Positions 22,473 through 30,371 of a stretch of DNA of 40,692 nucleotides are shown piece by piece. This DNA comes from Parcubacteria group bacterium. Its GTDB lineage: Bacteria; Patescibacteriota; Minisyncoccia; Moranbacterales; JAKLHP01. The notes beneath the pieces were generated by a model. It saw nothing but the letters and a program-made list of their open reading frames with translations. It was not told the origin of the DNA and did not search any database. The stretch covers positions 1 through 40,692 of the forward strand of contig JBBABD010000009.1 in NCBI GenBank assembly GCA_041657845.1. Direction: 5' to 3'. Position numbers and translations under genes: made by a program. The stretch's first letter is position 1. Each line of letters begins with the position of its first letter.

Positions 22473-23562
22473 ATGAAAGAGCTTCAGGAAAAACTTAACC
22501 TAATTTCCGCTAAAATCCCGAGTCTTCGGGACTATCTTTGACGTACCAGAGAAAAAACAGAAAATATTAGAATTAGAGGACCAAAGTGCGGAGCCTGGTT
22601 TTTGGAATGATTCCCAAAAAGCCGGAGAAATAATGAAAGAAACGGAACTTCTCAAGAAAGAAGTAGAAAAAATTGAAAGAGTTGAAAAAGAAGCATTGGA
22701 ACTGGATGAACTGCTGAAAATATCAGAAACTGAAAAAGATCAGAAAGACTTAGAAAAAAAAATAAATGATTTGGAAAAAGAAATAAACGAATTGGAATTT
22801 CGAACTCTCATGAAGGGCGATTATGCCAAAAATGACGCCATACTTTCTATTCATAGCGGAGCTGGAGGAGTGGATGCCCAAGATTGGGCTGAGATGCTTC
22901 TTCGGATGTATCTCCGCTTTGCGGAAAAAAATAATTTTAGGGCAAAAGTATTGGATGAATCGAGAGGAGGAGAAGCGGGAATTAAGAATGCAACTTTAGA
23001 AATTCAAGGCGATTATGCTTACGGGTATCTGAAAAGTGAAGCAGGAGTGCATCGAATGGTGCGTCTTTCGCCTTTCAACTCCGATCACCTCCGGGAAACC
23101 TCGTTCGCCTTGGTGGAAATTTTGCCGATTATTGCCGATTTGGAAGAGGTAAAAATTGACCCGAAAGATTTACGAGTTGACACCTATCGCTCATCAGGAG
23201 CGGGAGGACAACATGTCAACACGACCGATAGCGCGATTAGAGTTACTCATATTCCGACCGGAATCGTGGTAACTTGCCAGAATGAAAGATCTCAGCTTCA
23301 GAATAAAGAGCAGGCGATGAAAATACTCAAAGCCAAGCTCCATCAGAAATATTTGGAGGAAAAAGAAAAGGAAGAAAGAAAACTACGGGGAGAATTTCAT
23401 AGCGCCGAGTGGGGGAATCAGATCCGATCCTATGTCTTGCATCCGTATAAAATGGTCAAAGATCACCGGACAAAATTTGAAACCAGCGATCCGGAGAAGG
23501 TTCTGGATGGCGAAATCAGTGAATTCATTGAAGCATATTTGCGCTTTAGCGCGGGAAAATAA
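22473..23562 (+). CDS. prfB: Peptide chain release factor 2, programmed +1 frameshift
   Basis: RF2 recognises UGA and UAA. The first 22 codons (22473-22538, beginning MKELQEKLNLISAK) end at an in-frame TGA (22539-22541). A +1 shift at CTT-TGA-C continues from GAC at 22540 to the stop at 23562, giving 362 aa, normal for RF2. The tripeptide SPF (RLSPFNSDH) and the catalytic GGQ (SSGAGGQHVNTTDSA) are present. This is the classic autoregulatory frameshift: scarce RF2 favours shifting. Annotation starting at an internal ATG such as 22633 would lose the N-terminus. Confidence 0.95.
22517..22542 (+). promoter_or_regulatory. prfB: prfB frameshift signal
   Basis: The slippery CTT-TGA-C (22536-22542) is preceded by TCGGGAC-TAT, giving a Shine-Dalgarno-like GGGA stimulator close to the E. 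coli AGGGGGTAT spacing. The stimulator also forms the right arm of a hairpin CCCGA/TCGGG (22517-22530), which could hide or expose it. Confidence 0.85.
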
Positions 23563-23566
23563 AAAA

Positions 23567-23595
23567 TTGCTAAAAAGCGAAGAGTATGATATATT
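23567..23595 (+). promoter_or_regulatory. Promoter of the Tic20-like gene
   Basis: TTGCTA (23567-23572) and TATATT (23590-23595) have a 17-bp spacer. A strong ribosome binding site (AAGGAGGTGA, about 23630-23639) precedes the ATG, rare in this window. Confidence 0.6.
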
Positions 23596-23642
23596 TTAAA
23601 AAGATAAATGTAATAAATATAAAATAAAAAAGGAGGTGAAAT

Positions 23643-24023
23643 ATGGACGAACAAACACAACAAACACAACAACAGACTCCGATTCAGTCAGTTGCTCCGC
23701 AAGGAAATCAAGCTGATGCTGAAAAAAATAAAGCAATGGCGATAGTGGGTTATATTATTCCTATATTGTTTTTTATTCCTTTGGTTACTGACGCAAAAAA
23801 TAGTCCCTTTGCCAAATTTCATGCCAATCAGCAGTTGATGTTGCTTTTGTCGGCAATAGCGGTGAATGTGGTGGGAGGAATTATTCCTTTCTTGGGATGG
23901 TTTATAATCCTTCCTTTGGGTTCGATTGCTTTGATTGTTTTGGCGATTATGGGTATTATCGGTGCAGCTAAAGGTGAAATGAAAAAACTCCCGATAATTG
24001 GCGGATTCGAACTTATCAAATAG
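23643..24023 (+). CDS. Tic20/DUF4870-like small membrane protein
   Basis: The protein has 126 aa. A Gln/Thr-rich N-terminus (TQQTQQQTPIQ) is followed by three hydrophobic segments (about 30-46, 62-80 and 84-108). FAKFHANQQLMLLL is the typical second helix of DUF4870/Tic20-like proteins. The function of the bacterial family is unknown. It is the only gene here with a near-perfect Shine-Dalgarno sequence, which suggests high expression. It is bracketed by its own promoter and terminator. Confidence 0.8.
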   Translation: MDEQTQQTQQQTPIQSVAPQGNQADAEKNKAMAIVGYIIPILFFIPLVTDAKNSPFAKFHANQQLMLLLSAIAVNVVGGIIPFLGWFIILPLGSIALIVLAIMGIIGAAKGEMKKLPIIGGFELIK

Positions 24024-24047
24024 AGAATTTTAAAAAACTTCCGATAT

Positions 24048-24087
24048 AAAACAGGCAATATTTTGTTGTTGCCTGTTTTTGTTTTTT
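24048..24087 (+). terminator. Rho-independent terminator
   Basis: AAAACAGGCAA (24048-24058) pairs with TTGCCTGTTTTT (24069-24080), followed by more T residues. Confidence 0.9.
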
Positions 24088-24125
24088 ATGCGAAGATACA
24101 GATACTAATAGTTGCTAATCTAAAA

Positions 24126-24160
24126 GCGAATGTATTCGAATTTATTGGATTTACATTCGC
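24126..24160. repeat. Hairpin repeat upstream of pyk
   Basis: GCGAATGTA (24126-24134) pairs with TACATTCGC (24152-24160). The inner AATGTATTCGAAT is also found in the palindrome before efp (39862-39883), so the two are related repeats, both placed shortly before a start codon. Confidence 0.7.
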
Positions 24161-24174
24161 GATTATTTGCGTAT

Positions 24175-25608
24175 ATGCAAAAAAAAACAAAAATTGTGGC
24201 CACAATCGGCCCAGCTTCGGAAAAAATAGAAATCCTTAGAGAAATGATAAAAAACGGAATGAATGTTGCCCGTCTTAATTTTTCACACGGAGATTATTCA
24301 AGCCACAAAAAAATCATAGAAAATATCCGCAATCTCTCAAGAGAACTGGGTGAAAATGTGGGCATTATAGCCGATCTTCAAGGACCGAGAATCAGGACTA
24401 TTGTCGATGAAAATTTTGAAATAAAGCCTGGTGAAAAGGTATTAGTTTATTCTGTTTCAAGAGATGCTCAAATTCCAAATCTCAATGACAAAGATTTGAA
24501 AATTTTTGGTTTGGATTATCCGGAAATTATCAAGGATATTGAAGTTGGAAATGAAATATTGATTGAAGATGGGCTACTTAGTGTGAAAGTTATCGAGAAA
24601 AACAGCGATTTTTTGAAGGCGGAAGTGGTGAACGGAGGTGTTATTAAAAATGAAAAAGGGGTTAACATTCCAGATGCCAAACTAAAGATTCCTCCCATAA
24701 CTGAAAAAGACGGGAAGGATCTTGAATTTTCACTCAAAAATGAAGTAGATTTTATAGCGATGTCTTTCGTGAGCAATGCAAAAGATATTGAAGATCTCCG
24801 GAATAAAATAAAAAGAATTCTGAATCGCGATAATAATCTTCCTCAAATTGTGGCGAAAATAGAAAGAAAAGAAGCAATTGAAAATTTGGATGAAATAATT
24901 TCGGCGACGGATGCGGTAATGGTAGCCAGGGGGGACTTGGGAATCGAGATGAAGGAAACAAAAGTGGCAATTCTTCAAAAAGAAATAATCGCTAAAAGCA
25001 TAAATAATTTAAAACCGGTCATTGTGGCTACCGAGATGCTTAACAGTATGATTCAAAATCCCAGGCCGACCAGAGCGGAAGTAAGCGATGTGACCAATGC
25101 TGTTATTGACCATGCGGATGCAGTAATGCTATCGGGAGAATCGGCCAATGGAAAATATCCGGTGGAGACAGTCAAGACTATGGCAGAAATTATTGAAAAT
25201 ACAGAAGAGTCCCCATACGATGATATTGGCAATTTCAATATCAATCAGGAGCTTTCGAATGAATATGTTAATTTTATAAAAAATTCCTGCAGTCTGCTTC
25301 TCAATTCAAATGCCAAAGCGGTGGCCATTCTTAGTCGGGGAGGATTTACGGCTAGAGTCATTTCCCATTTCAGGCCTGTCCAACTGATTTTAGTTGGAAC
25401 TAATAACGAAAAAACCTGTTATCAATCATCTTTAGTTTGGGGTATAAAAGCCTTTCTTTTCAAGAATGGAAAAATTGAAGAAGTAGTTGAACATTTGCTT
25501 AAAAAAGCTCAAGATGATAAATTACTGGGAATTGGCGATAAAGTTGTTTTGATAGGAAAGAATGACGATCGGAATCATCGGTTTGTGAATATCCGGGAAA
25601 TTCAGTAA
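24175..25608 (+). CDS. pyk: Pyruvate kinase
   Basis: The protein has 477 aa from ATG 24175, where TKIVATIGPAS begins at once as in the family. NVARLNFSHGDYSSH, DLQGPRIR, KDGKDLEFSLKNEVDFIAMSFV, the substrate and metal loop IVAKIERKEAIENLDEI...VMVARGDLGIEM, and NSMIQNPRPTRAEVSDVTNAVIDHADAVMLSGESANGKYP are all present. It makes pyruvate and ATP from phosphoenolpyruvate and supplies the pyruvate oxidoreductase encoded nearby. An in-frame ATG at 24130 lies in the hairpin repeat and is probably not used. Confidence 0.96.
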   Translation: MQKKTKIVATIGPASEKIEILREMIKNGMNVARLNFSHGDYSSHKKIIENIRNLSRELGENVGIIADLQGPRIRTIVDENFEIKPGEKVLVYSVSRDAQIPNLNDKDLKIFGLDYPEIIKDIEVGNEILIEDGLLSVKVIEKNSDFLKAEVVNGGVIKNEKGVNIPDAKLKIPPITEKDGKDLEFSLKNEVDFIAMSFVSNAKDIEDLRNKIKRILNRDNNLPQIVAKIERKEAIENLDEIISATDAVMVARGDLGIEMKETKVAILQKEIIAKSINNLKPVIVATEMLNSMIQNPRPTRAEVSDVTNAVIDHADAVMLSGESANGKYPVETVKTMAEIIENTEESPYDDIGNFNINQELSNEYVNFIKNSCSLLLNSNAKAVAILSRGGFTARVISHFRPVQLILVGTNNEKTCYQSSLVWGIKAFLFKNGKIEEVVEHLLKKAQDDKLLGIGDKVVLIGKNDDRNHRFVNIREIQ

Positions 25609-25621
25609 TATTTATTTTTTT

Positions 25622-25706
25622 GGAGGCGTCGCATAGTGGTCTAGTGCACTTGCTTGGAAAGCAAGCATATCGCAAGGTATCAGAGGTTCGAATCCTCTCG
25701 CCTCCG
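25622..25706 (+). tRNA. tRNA-Ser (GGA)
   Basis: Acceptor GGAGGCG pairs with CGCCTCC. Anticodon stem CTTGC/GCAAG encloses loop TTGGAAA with anticodon GGA. A long variable arm follows, as expected for Ser, and the discriminator is G73. CCA is not encoded. Confidence 0.93.
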
Positions 25707-25766
25707 CATCATACATTTTTTATCGTGCAGACCGATGAGCCTGAAAGCTTGTCGGTAAGCAACATT

Positions 25767-25789
25767 AAAAACCGCCTCAAGCGGTTTTT
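25767..25789 (+). terminator. Rho-independent terminator after tRNA-Ser
   Basis: AAAAACCGC and GCGGTTTTT form a perfect stem with a five-base loop. Confidence 0.9.
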
Positions 25790-25833
25790 ATGTTACTTCG
25801 GAAAATTATCTCACAAAGCGTAAGGAGTGCTTT

Positions 25834-26748
25834 TTAGCTATTGATAATTTTTTTCAACTCTTTTAAAATTTCAACCATCGCTAATGTGTCCAATCGGCAA
25901 TATTTAAGCAAGTCATCGTAGATTTCTTTTCTTCTCTTCTCTGCGGTTTTTTCACTAACCATTTCATACCAACTATTTGAAGCTGTCATTCCTTCGTGAA
26001 TATTAAGTTCTCCGTAAGAAAGACTTGGAACAAGAACTGGAAGAACTTTTTTAAGCGAAGCACTTCCCAAAAAATCTTTGTGAATATAGAATCCTTTTTT
26101 GAAAACAGCCATCAAGTCATACATCCTTTCATTGATATCTTTGAAAAATTCCGCATATTCTTTCGCTCTTTCTCCCATGCCCTTGTTGCAATTTTTCTCA
26201 AATCCCATATTCCAAGCCATGGTAGTCCCGTCTTTCCCAATCAGTTTTTTCAAAGACTCAGCCAATTCTCTGGTTGGGTCAGTCAGGCTTTTTGCCAAAT
26301 AGGCATGATGTTCCAGTTTGGAATCGGCCGACTTTTGAATGTGCAGAGAATATTGAAAAACGATATTTTGATAAGGTTTGTATCCGTCAAAAATAGGAAT
26401 GGGCAAAGCGTAGGTTTCATAATCCAAAAAGTAAATCGGATATTTGATTTGATTCAGTTCATTTTTTATTTCTTCTTTATCAATACTAACCACGTCGTAT
26501 TTAATGGCATGAAAATGTTTGCTGAATCTTTCCGTTATATATTCCTCGGGGATATTTTCAATTTCCAAAATTCCGTCATCCAACAGTTTATTGATTGTTT
26601 TTTCCGAAAGTTTTCCAATAATGGAGTAGATTGATTTCGGAGGAATGCCCTGCAAGCAATATTCTTTAAACATACATTCGTAGGGATTGTTGCATTGTTT
26701 CACCGGTCTAACATTCGGTTCATTTTTGTTTTTCAGTATTTTGGACAA
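25834..26748 (-). CDS. DUF2779 protein, 5'-truncated
   Basis: The protein has about 304 aa. YPIYFLDYETYALPIP (Asp/Glu of a DEDD exonuclease), a central MAWNMGFEKNC and the C-terminal YCRLDTLAMVEIL form the RNase H-like DUF2779 domain. Full-length family members carry an N-terminal Cas4-like PD-(D/E)XK region whose last cysteines precede DUF2779; here only CNNPYECMFKEYC (19-31) of that region remains. No ATG exists near the N-terminus (TTG at 26748 is the only usable start), and the frame simply stays open to 26832. This looks like a gene that lost its 5' half. Confidence 0.75.
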   Translation of the reverse strand: MSKILKNKNEPNVRPVKQCNNPYECMFKEYCLQGIPPKSIYSIIGKLSEKTINKLLDDGILEIENIPEEYITERFSKHFHAIKYDVVSIDKEEIKNELNQIKYPIYFLDYETYALPIPIFDGYKPYQNIVFQYSLHIQKSADSKLEHHAYLAKSLTDPTRELAESLKKLIGKDGTTMAWNMGFEKNCNKGMGERAKEYAEFFKDINERMYDLMAVFKKGFYIHKDFLGSASLKKVLPVLVPSLSYGELNIHEGMTASNSWYEMVSEKTAEKRRKEIYDDLLKYCRLDTLAMVEILKELKKIINS

Positions 26749-26792
26749 AACGCCAATGGGAATCCCTGAACTTTTATGAAGATGAAAATGAA

Positions 26793-27236
26793 GTGATTGC
26801 GATACGCGATAAGCATAGAGATAAAATGTATACTTTTATTGCCCCGGTAGATTACGAGGATAAATTAATTCGAGATGCTATCAGCATTGCTTTTGTACGG
26901 ATTGCTCAAAAAGGAAATATTCTAGCAATCAATGAAATCACGATGCTCCTTCGCTACACTGTTGATTTATGGATTGAGCATTGTTATCAGCTTCGTTCCT
27001 GGAAAGGCTATGAATCGGAAATCAAAGAACAACTTGAAGCATGTATCAGGAGATATCGCTTTACGGGTTCATTTATTGCATATCTTTTTAAGACTCTTGA
27101 ATACAGAGGAAGAGGTCTAAGATTTATCTATTCCTACTCATTAGATGATCGAATGCTCCTCGGCGAGAAGCGGAGGATTGAGAATGTTGTCCAAGATGCT
27201 GAGACTGGCGAGATATCCTATTTTAAGCCATTCTAG
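26793..27236 (+). CDS. Unknown protein, possibly a fragment
   Basis: The protein has 147 aa if started at GTG 26793, or 136 aa from ATG 26826; the frame is open back to 26712, inside the opposite-strand DUF2779 gene. It is mixed charged and helical (YEDKLIRDAISIAFVRIAQKGN; LLRYTVDLWIEHCYQL). I do not recognise a family and see no membrane segment. With the truncated neighbour it meets head to head without an intergenic region, so this may be a rearrangement junction. A hairpin TGTCTTATT/AATAAGACA (27257-27280) follows; the remaining 190 bases to 27470 hold nothing I can name. Confidence 0.5.
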   Translation: MIAIRDKHRDKMYTFIAPVDYEDKLIRDAISIAFVRIAQKGNILAINEITMLLRYTVDLWIEHCYQLRSWKGYESEIKEQLEACIRRYRFTGSFIAYLFKTLEYRGRGLRFIYSYSLDDRMLLGEKRRIENVVQDAETGEISYFKPF

Positions 27237-27470
27237 CTTACATTTGGACGCTAGCGTGTCTTATTCCTCAAAATAAGACATATGCTGTCTCGTGTCTCAT
27301 TTGTCTCATTTGGTCTCCAAAGATGCGACCGAGGAGCCTCAAATCACGCGTATGGACGAATCGTCAAAAAACCCTTATAATTCTCTATATCTTAAAGTTC
27401 TAGACCGATGACGCCCGCATAAGCATAAAAAGAACTTCCAAACTTTTTTGTATAAGATTTTTTATGATAT

Positions 27471-28184
27471 TTAGGCTAACGGTAAATGCAGAGTAAAGCG
27501 CGAGCCGATATTTTTGGTACTTTCCGCTGTAATATCGCCGTTCATTTTTCTGGCCAAACCTCTGGAGATCCAAAGACCCAGTCCCGTGCCCGAAACAGAT
27601 TCGAGGCCATTATCTTTAATTCTGTAAAATTTTTCAAATAATTTTTCAATATCTTTCGAAGAAATTCCGACTCCGGTATCAGTCACGGTTATTAATAGTT
27701 CCTTGTTTTTTACTTTTGCTATTATTTCTATTTTTCCTTTCATTGTGTATTTTATGGCGTTGCTTACAAGGTTGATTAAAATTTGTTCTGTCCTTGCTTT
27801 ATCGGCTTTAACCATAGGAATCGCAGACTCTGGATGTTTTATAGCTAAACCTTTTTGGGAGGCTTGAAACCTCATTTCTTCAAGTATCTTTTGAATGACG
27901 GGTTGAAGATTAAAAGCGGTAATTTTAAGGGGAATGCAAGTTCCTTCCAGCTTTGATATTTCTAAAATATCGGAAACCAAAGAGTCAAGCCTGTTAATGG
28001 AAGACTTCATATTTTTCAAATATCTGGCACTTTCTTCATCCATTTTATCTTTGTTTCTATCGCTTAATAATTCCAAATATCCCTTAAGGGCAGTGATAGG
28101 AGATCTCAGCTCATGGCTTGCCATTGAAATGAAATTATCTTTCATTTTATCCGCTTCTTTGATTTTGGAAAATGATTTTTTCAT
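27471..28184 (-). CDS. Soluble histidine kinase without sensor domain
   Basis: The protein has 237 aa. The HisKA dimerisation and phosphoacceptor region has His24 (SMASHELRSPITALKGYLELL). HATPase_c shows the N box EQILINLVSNAIKYT, G1 DTGVGIS, F box FEKFYRI and G2 GTGLGLW. No membrane segment, PAS or other input domain precedes it, only 13 residues. No response regulator is adjacent. Either it receives signals from another protein or the 5' part has been lost. The catalytic residues look intact. Confidence 0.9.
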   Translation of the reverse strand: MKKSFSKIKEADKMKDNFISMASHELRSPITALKGYLELLSDRNKDKMDEESARYLKNMKSSINRLDSLVSDILEISKLEGTCIPLKITAFNLQPVIQKILEEMRFQASQKGLAIKHPESAIPMVKADKARTEQILINLVSNAIKYTMKGKIEIIAKVKNKELLITVTDTGVGISSKDIEKLFEKFYRIKDNGLESVSGTGLGLWISRGLARKMNGDITAESTKNIGSRFTLHLPLA

Positions 28185-28237
28185 TGTAAATATCTAGGTT
28201 TTTAAATAATAATAAAAAAATACGGTGAAAAATTTAG

Positions 28238-28282
28238 AAATGGCAAAAATAAAAAATGCCATTTTTTTAAATCACGGCATTT
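28238..28282. other. Overlapping hairpins in the 28185-28466 intergenic region
   Basis: AAATGGCA (28238-28245) pairs with TGCCATTT (28257-28264) followed by T residues, terminator-like on the plus strand. AAATGCC (28254-28260) can instead pair with GGCATTT (28276-28282). The rest of this stretch holds no gene I can see. Confidence 0.45.
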
Positions 28283-28466
28283 ACTTCAAATTTTATTATA
28301 GCATAGCATAATTATTTATTTTTGTAACGCGTGAGAACATCAAGGCAGGTTTGATTTATCCCCCCCCTTAATATAAGATTTAGGCAGGAAGAAATCAGGT
28401 CAATTTTGAAATTTTTTCTATCTGTGGTAGTAATATATTGAGCATATTAATTTTCTTGCATATTAG

Positions 28467-30281
28467 ATGAATTCAGTTGTTCCAGATATTAAATCCCGAA
28501 TAAATATTGTTGATTTAATCGGGGAGTATATTCGTGTACAAAAAGCGGGATCCAGCTGGAAAGGACTCTGTCCTTTTCATCATGAAAAAAGTCCTTCTTT
28601 TATGATAAATGAGGAAAAGCAGATTTGGCACTGTTTCGGATGCGGAAAGGGAGGGGATGTATTCGGATTTCTTATGGAAATTGAAGGGATTGAATTTAAA
28701 GAAGCGCTTAAAATTTTGGCTGAAAAGACAGGAATTGAACTCCCGAAATTCAGCAAGGATCAAGCGGAATTTGTTGATGACAGAAAAAAGACATTGGAAA
28801 TTCTTGAATTATCAACCAAATTTTACGAAAAACAGCTTTGGGACGGAATGGGAAAAGAAAAGATATTAAATTATCTGCGAGAAAGAGGACTGAATAGCGA
28901 CTCAATGAAAGAATTCAGATTGGGTTATGCGCCCAATGGATGGAAAAATTTGTTAGAATTTTTAACCAAGAGAGGATACAATACGCAGGATATTATAAAA
29001 ACCGGTCTCCTGGTAGAGAAAAATAAAATTCCAAATTCCAAATTCCAAATTCCAAATTCTAGTTTTTATGATCGTTTTCGGGATCGGATTACTTTTCCGG
29101 TTATGGACGTAATGGGACAAGTAGTGGGATTTTCAGCCAGAGTTGCTCCGGGAGGAGATGAATCGCAAGCCAAGTATGTGAATACTCCGGAAACTTCCGT
29201 TTATCATAAAAGCAAAGTGCTTTATGGGCTGAGCAGAGCGAAACAGAACATAAAAACGGAAAACTCGGTTATAATTGTGGAAGGTAATATGGATGTGATT
29301 GCGGCGCATCAGGCCGGAATAAAAAACACGGTGGCGGTTTCAGGAACAGCCTTGACAGGAGAGCAGGTAGATATTCTCAAAAGATATGCAAGCGAAGTAA
29401 AAATGCTTTTTGATATGGATAGCGCCGGAGAAAAAGCCACCCAGAGAAGCGCAGAAATCTGTTTTCAAAAAGATATTAATGTTTCAGTGATAACTCTTCC
29501 GGAAGGGAAGGATGCGGCGGAATTAGTTCAAAAAAATCCGAAAAAGTTTGTTGAAACTATGGATAAAGCTACTCCGATAATGGAGTATTTCTTTAACAAT
29601 TACTTTGAAAAATATAATAAGAACAAAGTTGGTGATAAAAAAATAATTGCTGCCGAACTTCTAAATATTATCAAAAATTTTGGAAATGCCATTGAAAAAA
29701 ATCATTGGATAAAGAAACTGGCTCAGAAGCTGGATGTTCCCGAAAATATTTTGATTGAGACTCTCAAGAAAACCGAGGATAGGTTTAACGGGCCTAAAAC
29801 TGCAGACAAAGCCAAGGAAAAAATAATTTCCAAGACAAGAGTGGAAATTCTTAAGGAAAAAATAGCTGGAATAATGCTTAATGATGGAATTCTTTGGAAG
29901 GAAATATTGATTGATCCCGTGAGAAGAGAATATCTCTTTCGCGATCAAAAACTCGTTCCGATTTTGGAAAAAGGATCTGAAGCTCGATATAAGTTTGAAA
30001 ATTTAATTTCCCTTGTGGAAGATAAGGAAGGCAAGGATTTTTTGCAGAAAATTTATTTTAATACAAAATATTCAATGGCGGAAGAGGAGGCCGAGGAAAA
30101 TGATCTTTCTGATCTGAGAGAGCAGTTTCTCTATTGTTTTAATGAACTAAAGAAAGAATTGAGTAAAAAAAAGCTTGGCGTTCTTCTCTGCGATATTCAA
30201 AAAGCGGAAGAAATCGGAGACGATGAAGGGAAAATATTATTAATTAATGAGTTTAATAAACTTTCTAAGGAAAATAAGTAA
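28467..30281 (+). CDS. dnaG: DNA primase
   Basis: The protein has 604 aa. The CHC2 zinc ribbon is Cys35-x2-His38-x17-Cys56-x2-Cys59 (CPFHHEKSPSF...WHCFGCGKGGD). The primase core carries DRFRDRITFPVMD and GFSARV. TOPRIM shows VIIVEGNMDVIAAHQAGIKNTVAVSGTALT and KMLFDMDSAGEKA. A C-terminal helicase-binding-like region follows. Residues about 187-200 (KIPNSKFQIPNSSF) come from a 7-bp tandem array (29026-29060) between the zinc and TOPRIM parts. It is followed by rpoD, the conserved dnaG-rpoD order; rpsU is absent. Confidence 0.96.
   Translation: MNSVVPDIKSRINIVDLIGEYIRVQKAGSSWKGLCPFHHEKSPSFMINEEKQIWHCFGCGKGGDVFGFLMEIEGIEFKEALKILAEKTGIELPKFSKDQAEFVDDRKKTLEILELSTKFYEKQLWDGMGKEKILNYLRERGLNSDSMKEFRLGYAPNGWKNLLEFLTKRGYNTQDIIKTGLLVEKNKIPNSKFQIPNSSFYDRFRDRITFPVMDVMGQVVGFSARVAPGGDESQAKYVNTPETSVYHKSKVLYGLSRAKQNIKTENSVIIVEGNMDVIAAHQAGIKNTVAVSGTALTGEQVDILKRYASEVKMLFDMDSAGEKATQRSAEICFQKDINVSVITLPEGKDAAELVQKNPKKFVETMDKATPIMEYFFNNYFEKYNKNKVGDKKIIAAELLNIIKNFGNAIEKNHWIKKLAQKLDVPENILIETLKKTEDRFNGPKTADKAKEKIISKTRVEILKEKIAGIMLNDGILWKEILIDPVRREYLFRDQKLVPILEKGSEARYKFENLISLVEDKEGKDFLQKIYFNTKYSMAEEEAEENDLSDLREQFLYCFNELKKELSKKKLGVLLCDIQKAEEIGDDEGKILLINEFNKLSKENK
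29026..29060 (+). repeat. 7-bp tandem array in dnaG, (AAATTCC)4 AAATTCT
   Basis: Four perfect AAATTCC units are followed by AAATTCT. It is in frame and encodes a polar stretch in a linker of the primase. Confidence 0.92.
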
Positions 30282-30283
30282 AA

Positions 30284-30363
30284 CTACGAATTTACAAATT
30301 CCTTGCAAATATACAAATATTTTTTAAAATTTGTATATTTGCAGCTGATTCGTAGATTTGTAG
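30284..30363. repeat. Nested inverted repeat in the rpoD leader
   Basis: A perfect 15-bp inverted repeat (TGCAAATATACAAAT, 30304-30318, with ATTTGTATATTTGCA, 30329-30343) lies inside outer arms CTACGAATTTACAAATTC (30284-30301) and GATTCGTAGATTTGTAG (30347-30363). Similar words (TATATTTG, GATTTGTAGATTTG) occur before recA. It lies 8 bases before the rpoD ATG. Confidence 0.8.
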
Positions 30364-30371
30364 TAAAAATT

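Noticed and set aside
22473..22541. prfB considered as a frameshifted pseudogene
   Set aside because: The in-frame TGA lies in the conserved CTT-TGA-C context at codon 23, the normal programmed frameshift, and the downstream gene is intact.
25996..26634. 212-residue plus-strand frame opposite the DUF2779 gene
   Set aside because: It is antisense to a frame with clear exonuclease motifs, and its Phe-rich, low-information product looks like a shadow.
27257..27280. Hairpin TGTCTTATT/AATAAGACA as a terminator
   Set aside because: The stem is good but no T-run follows on either strand, so I do not call it a terminator.
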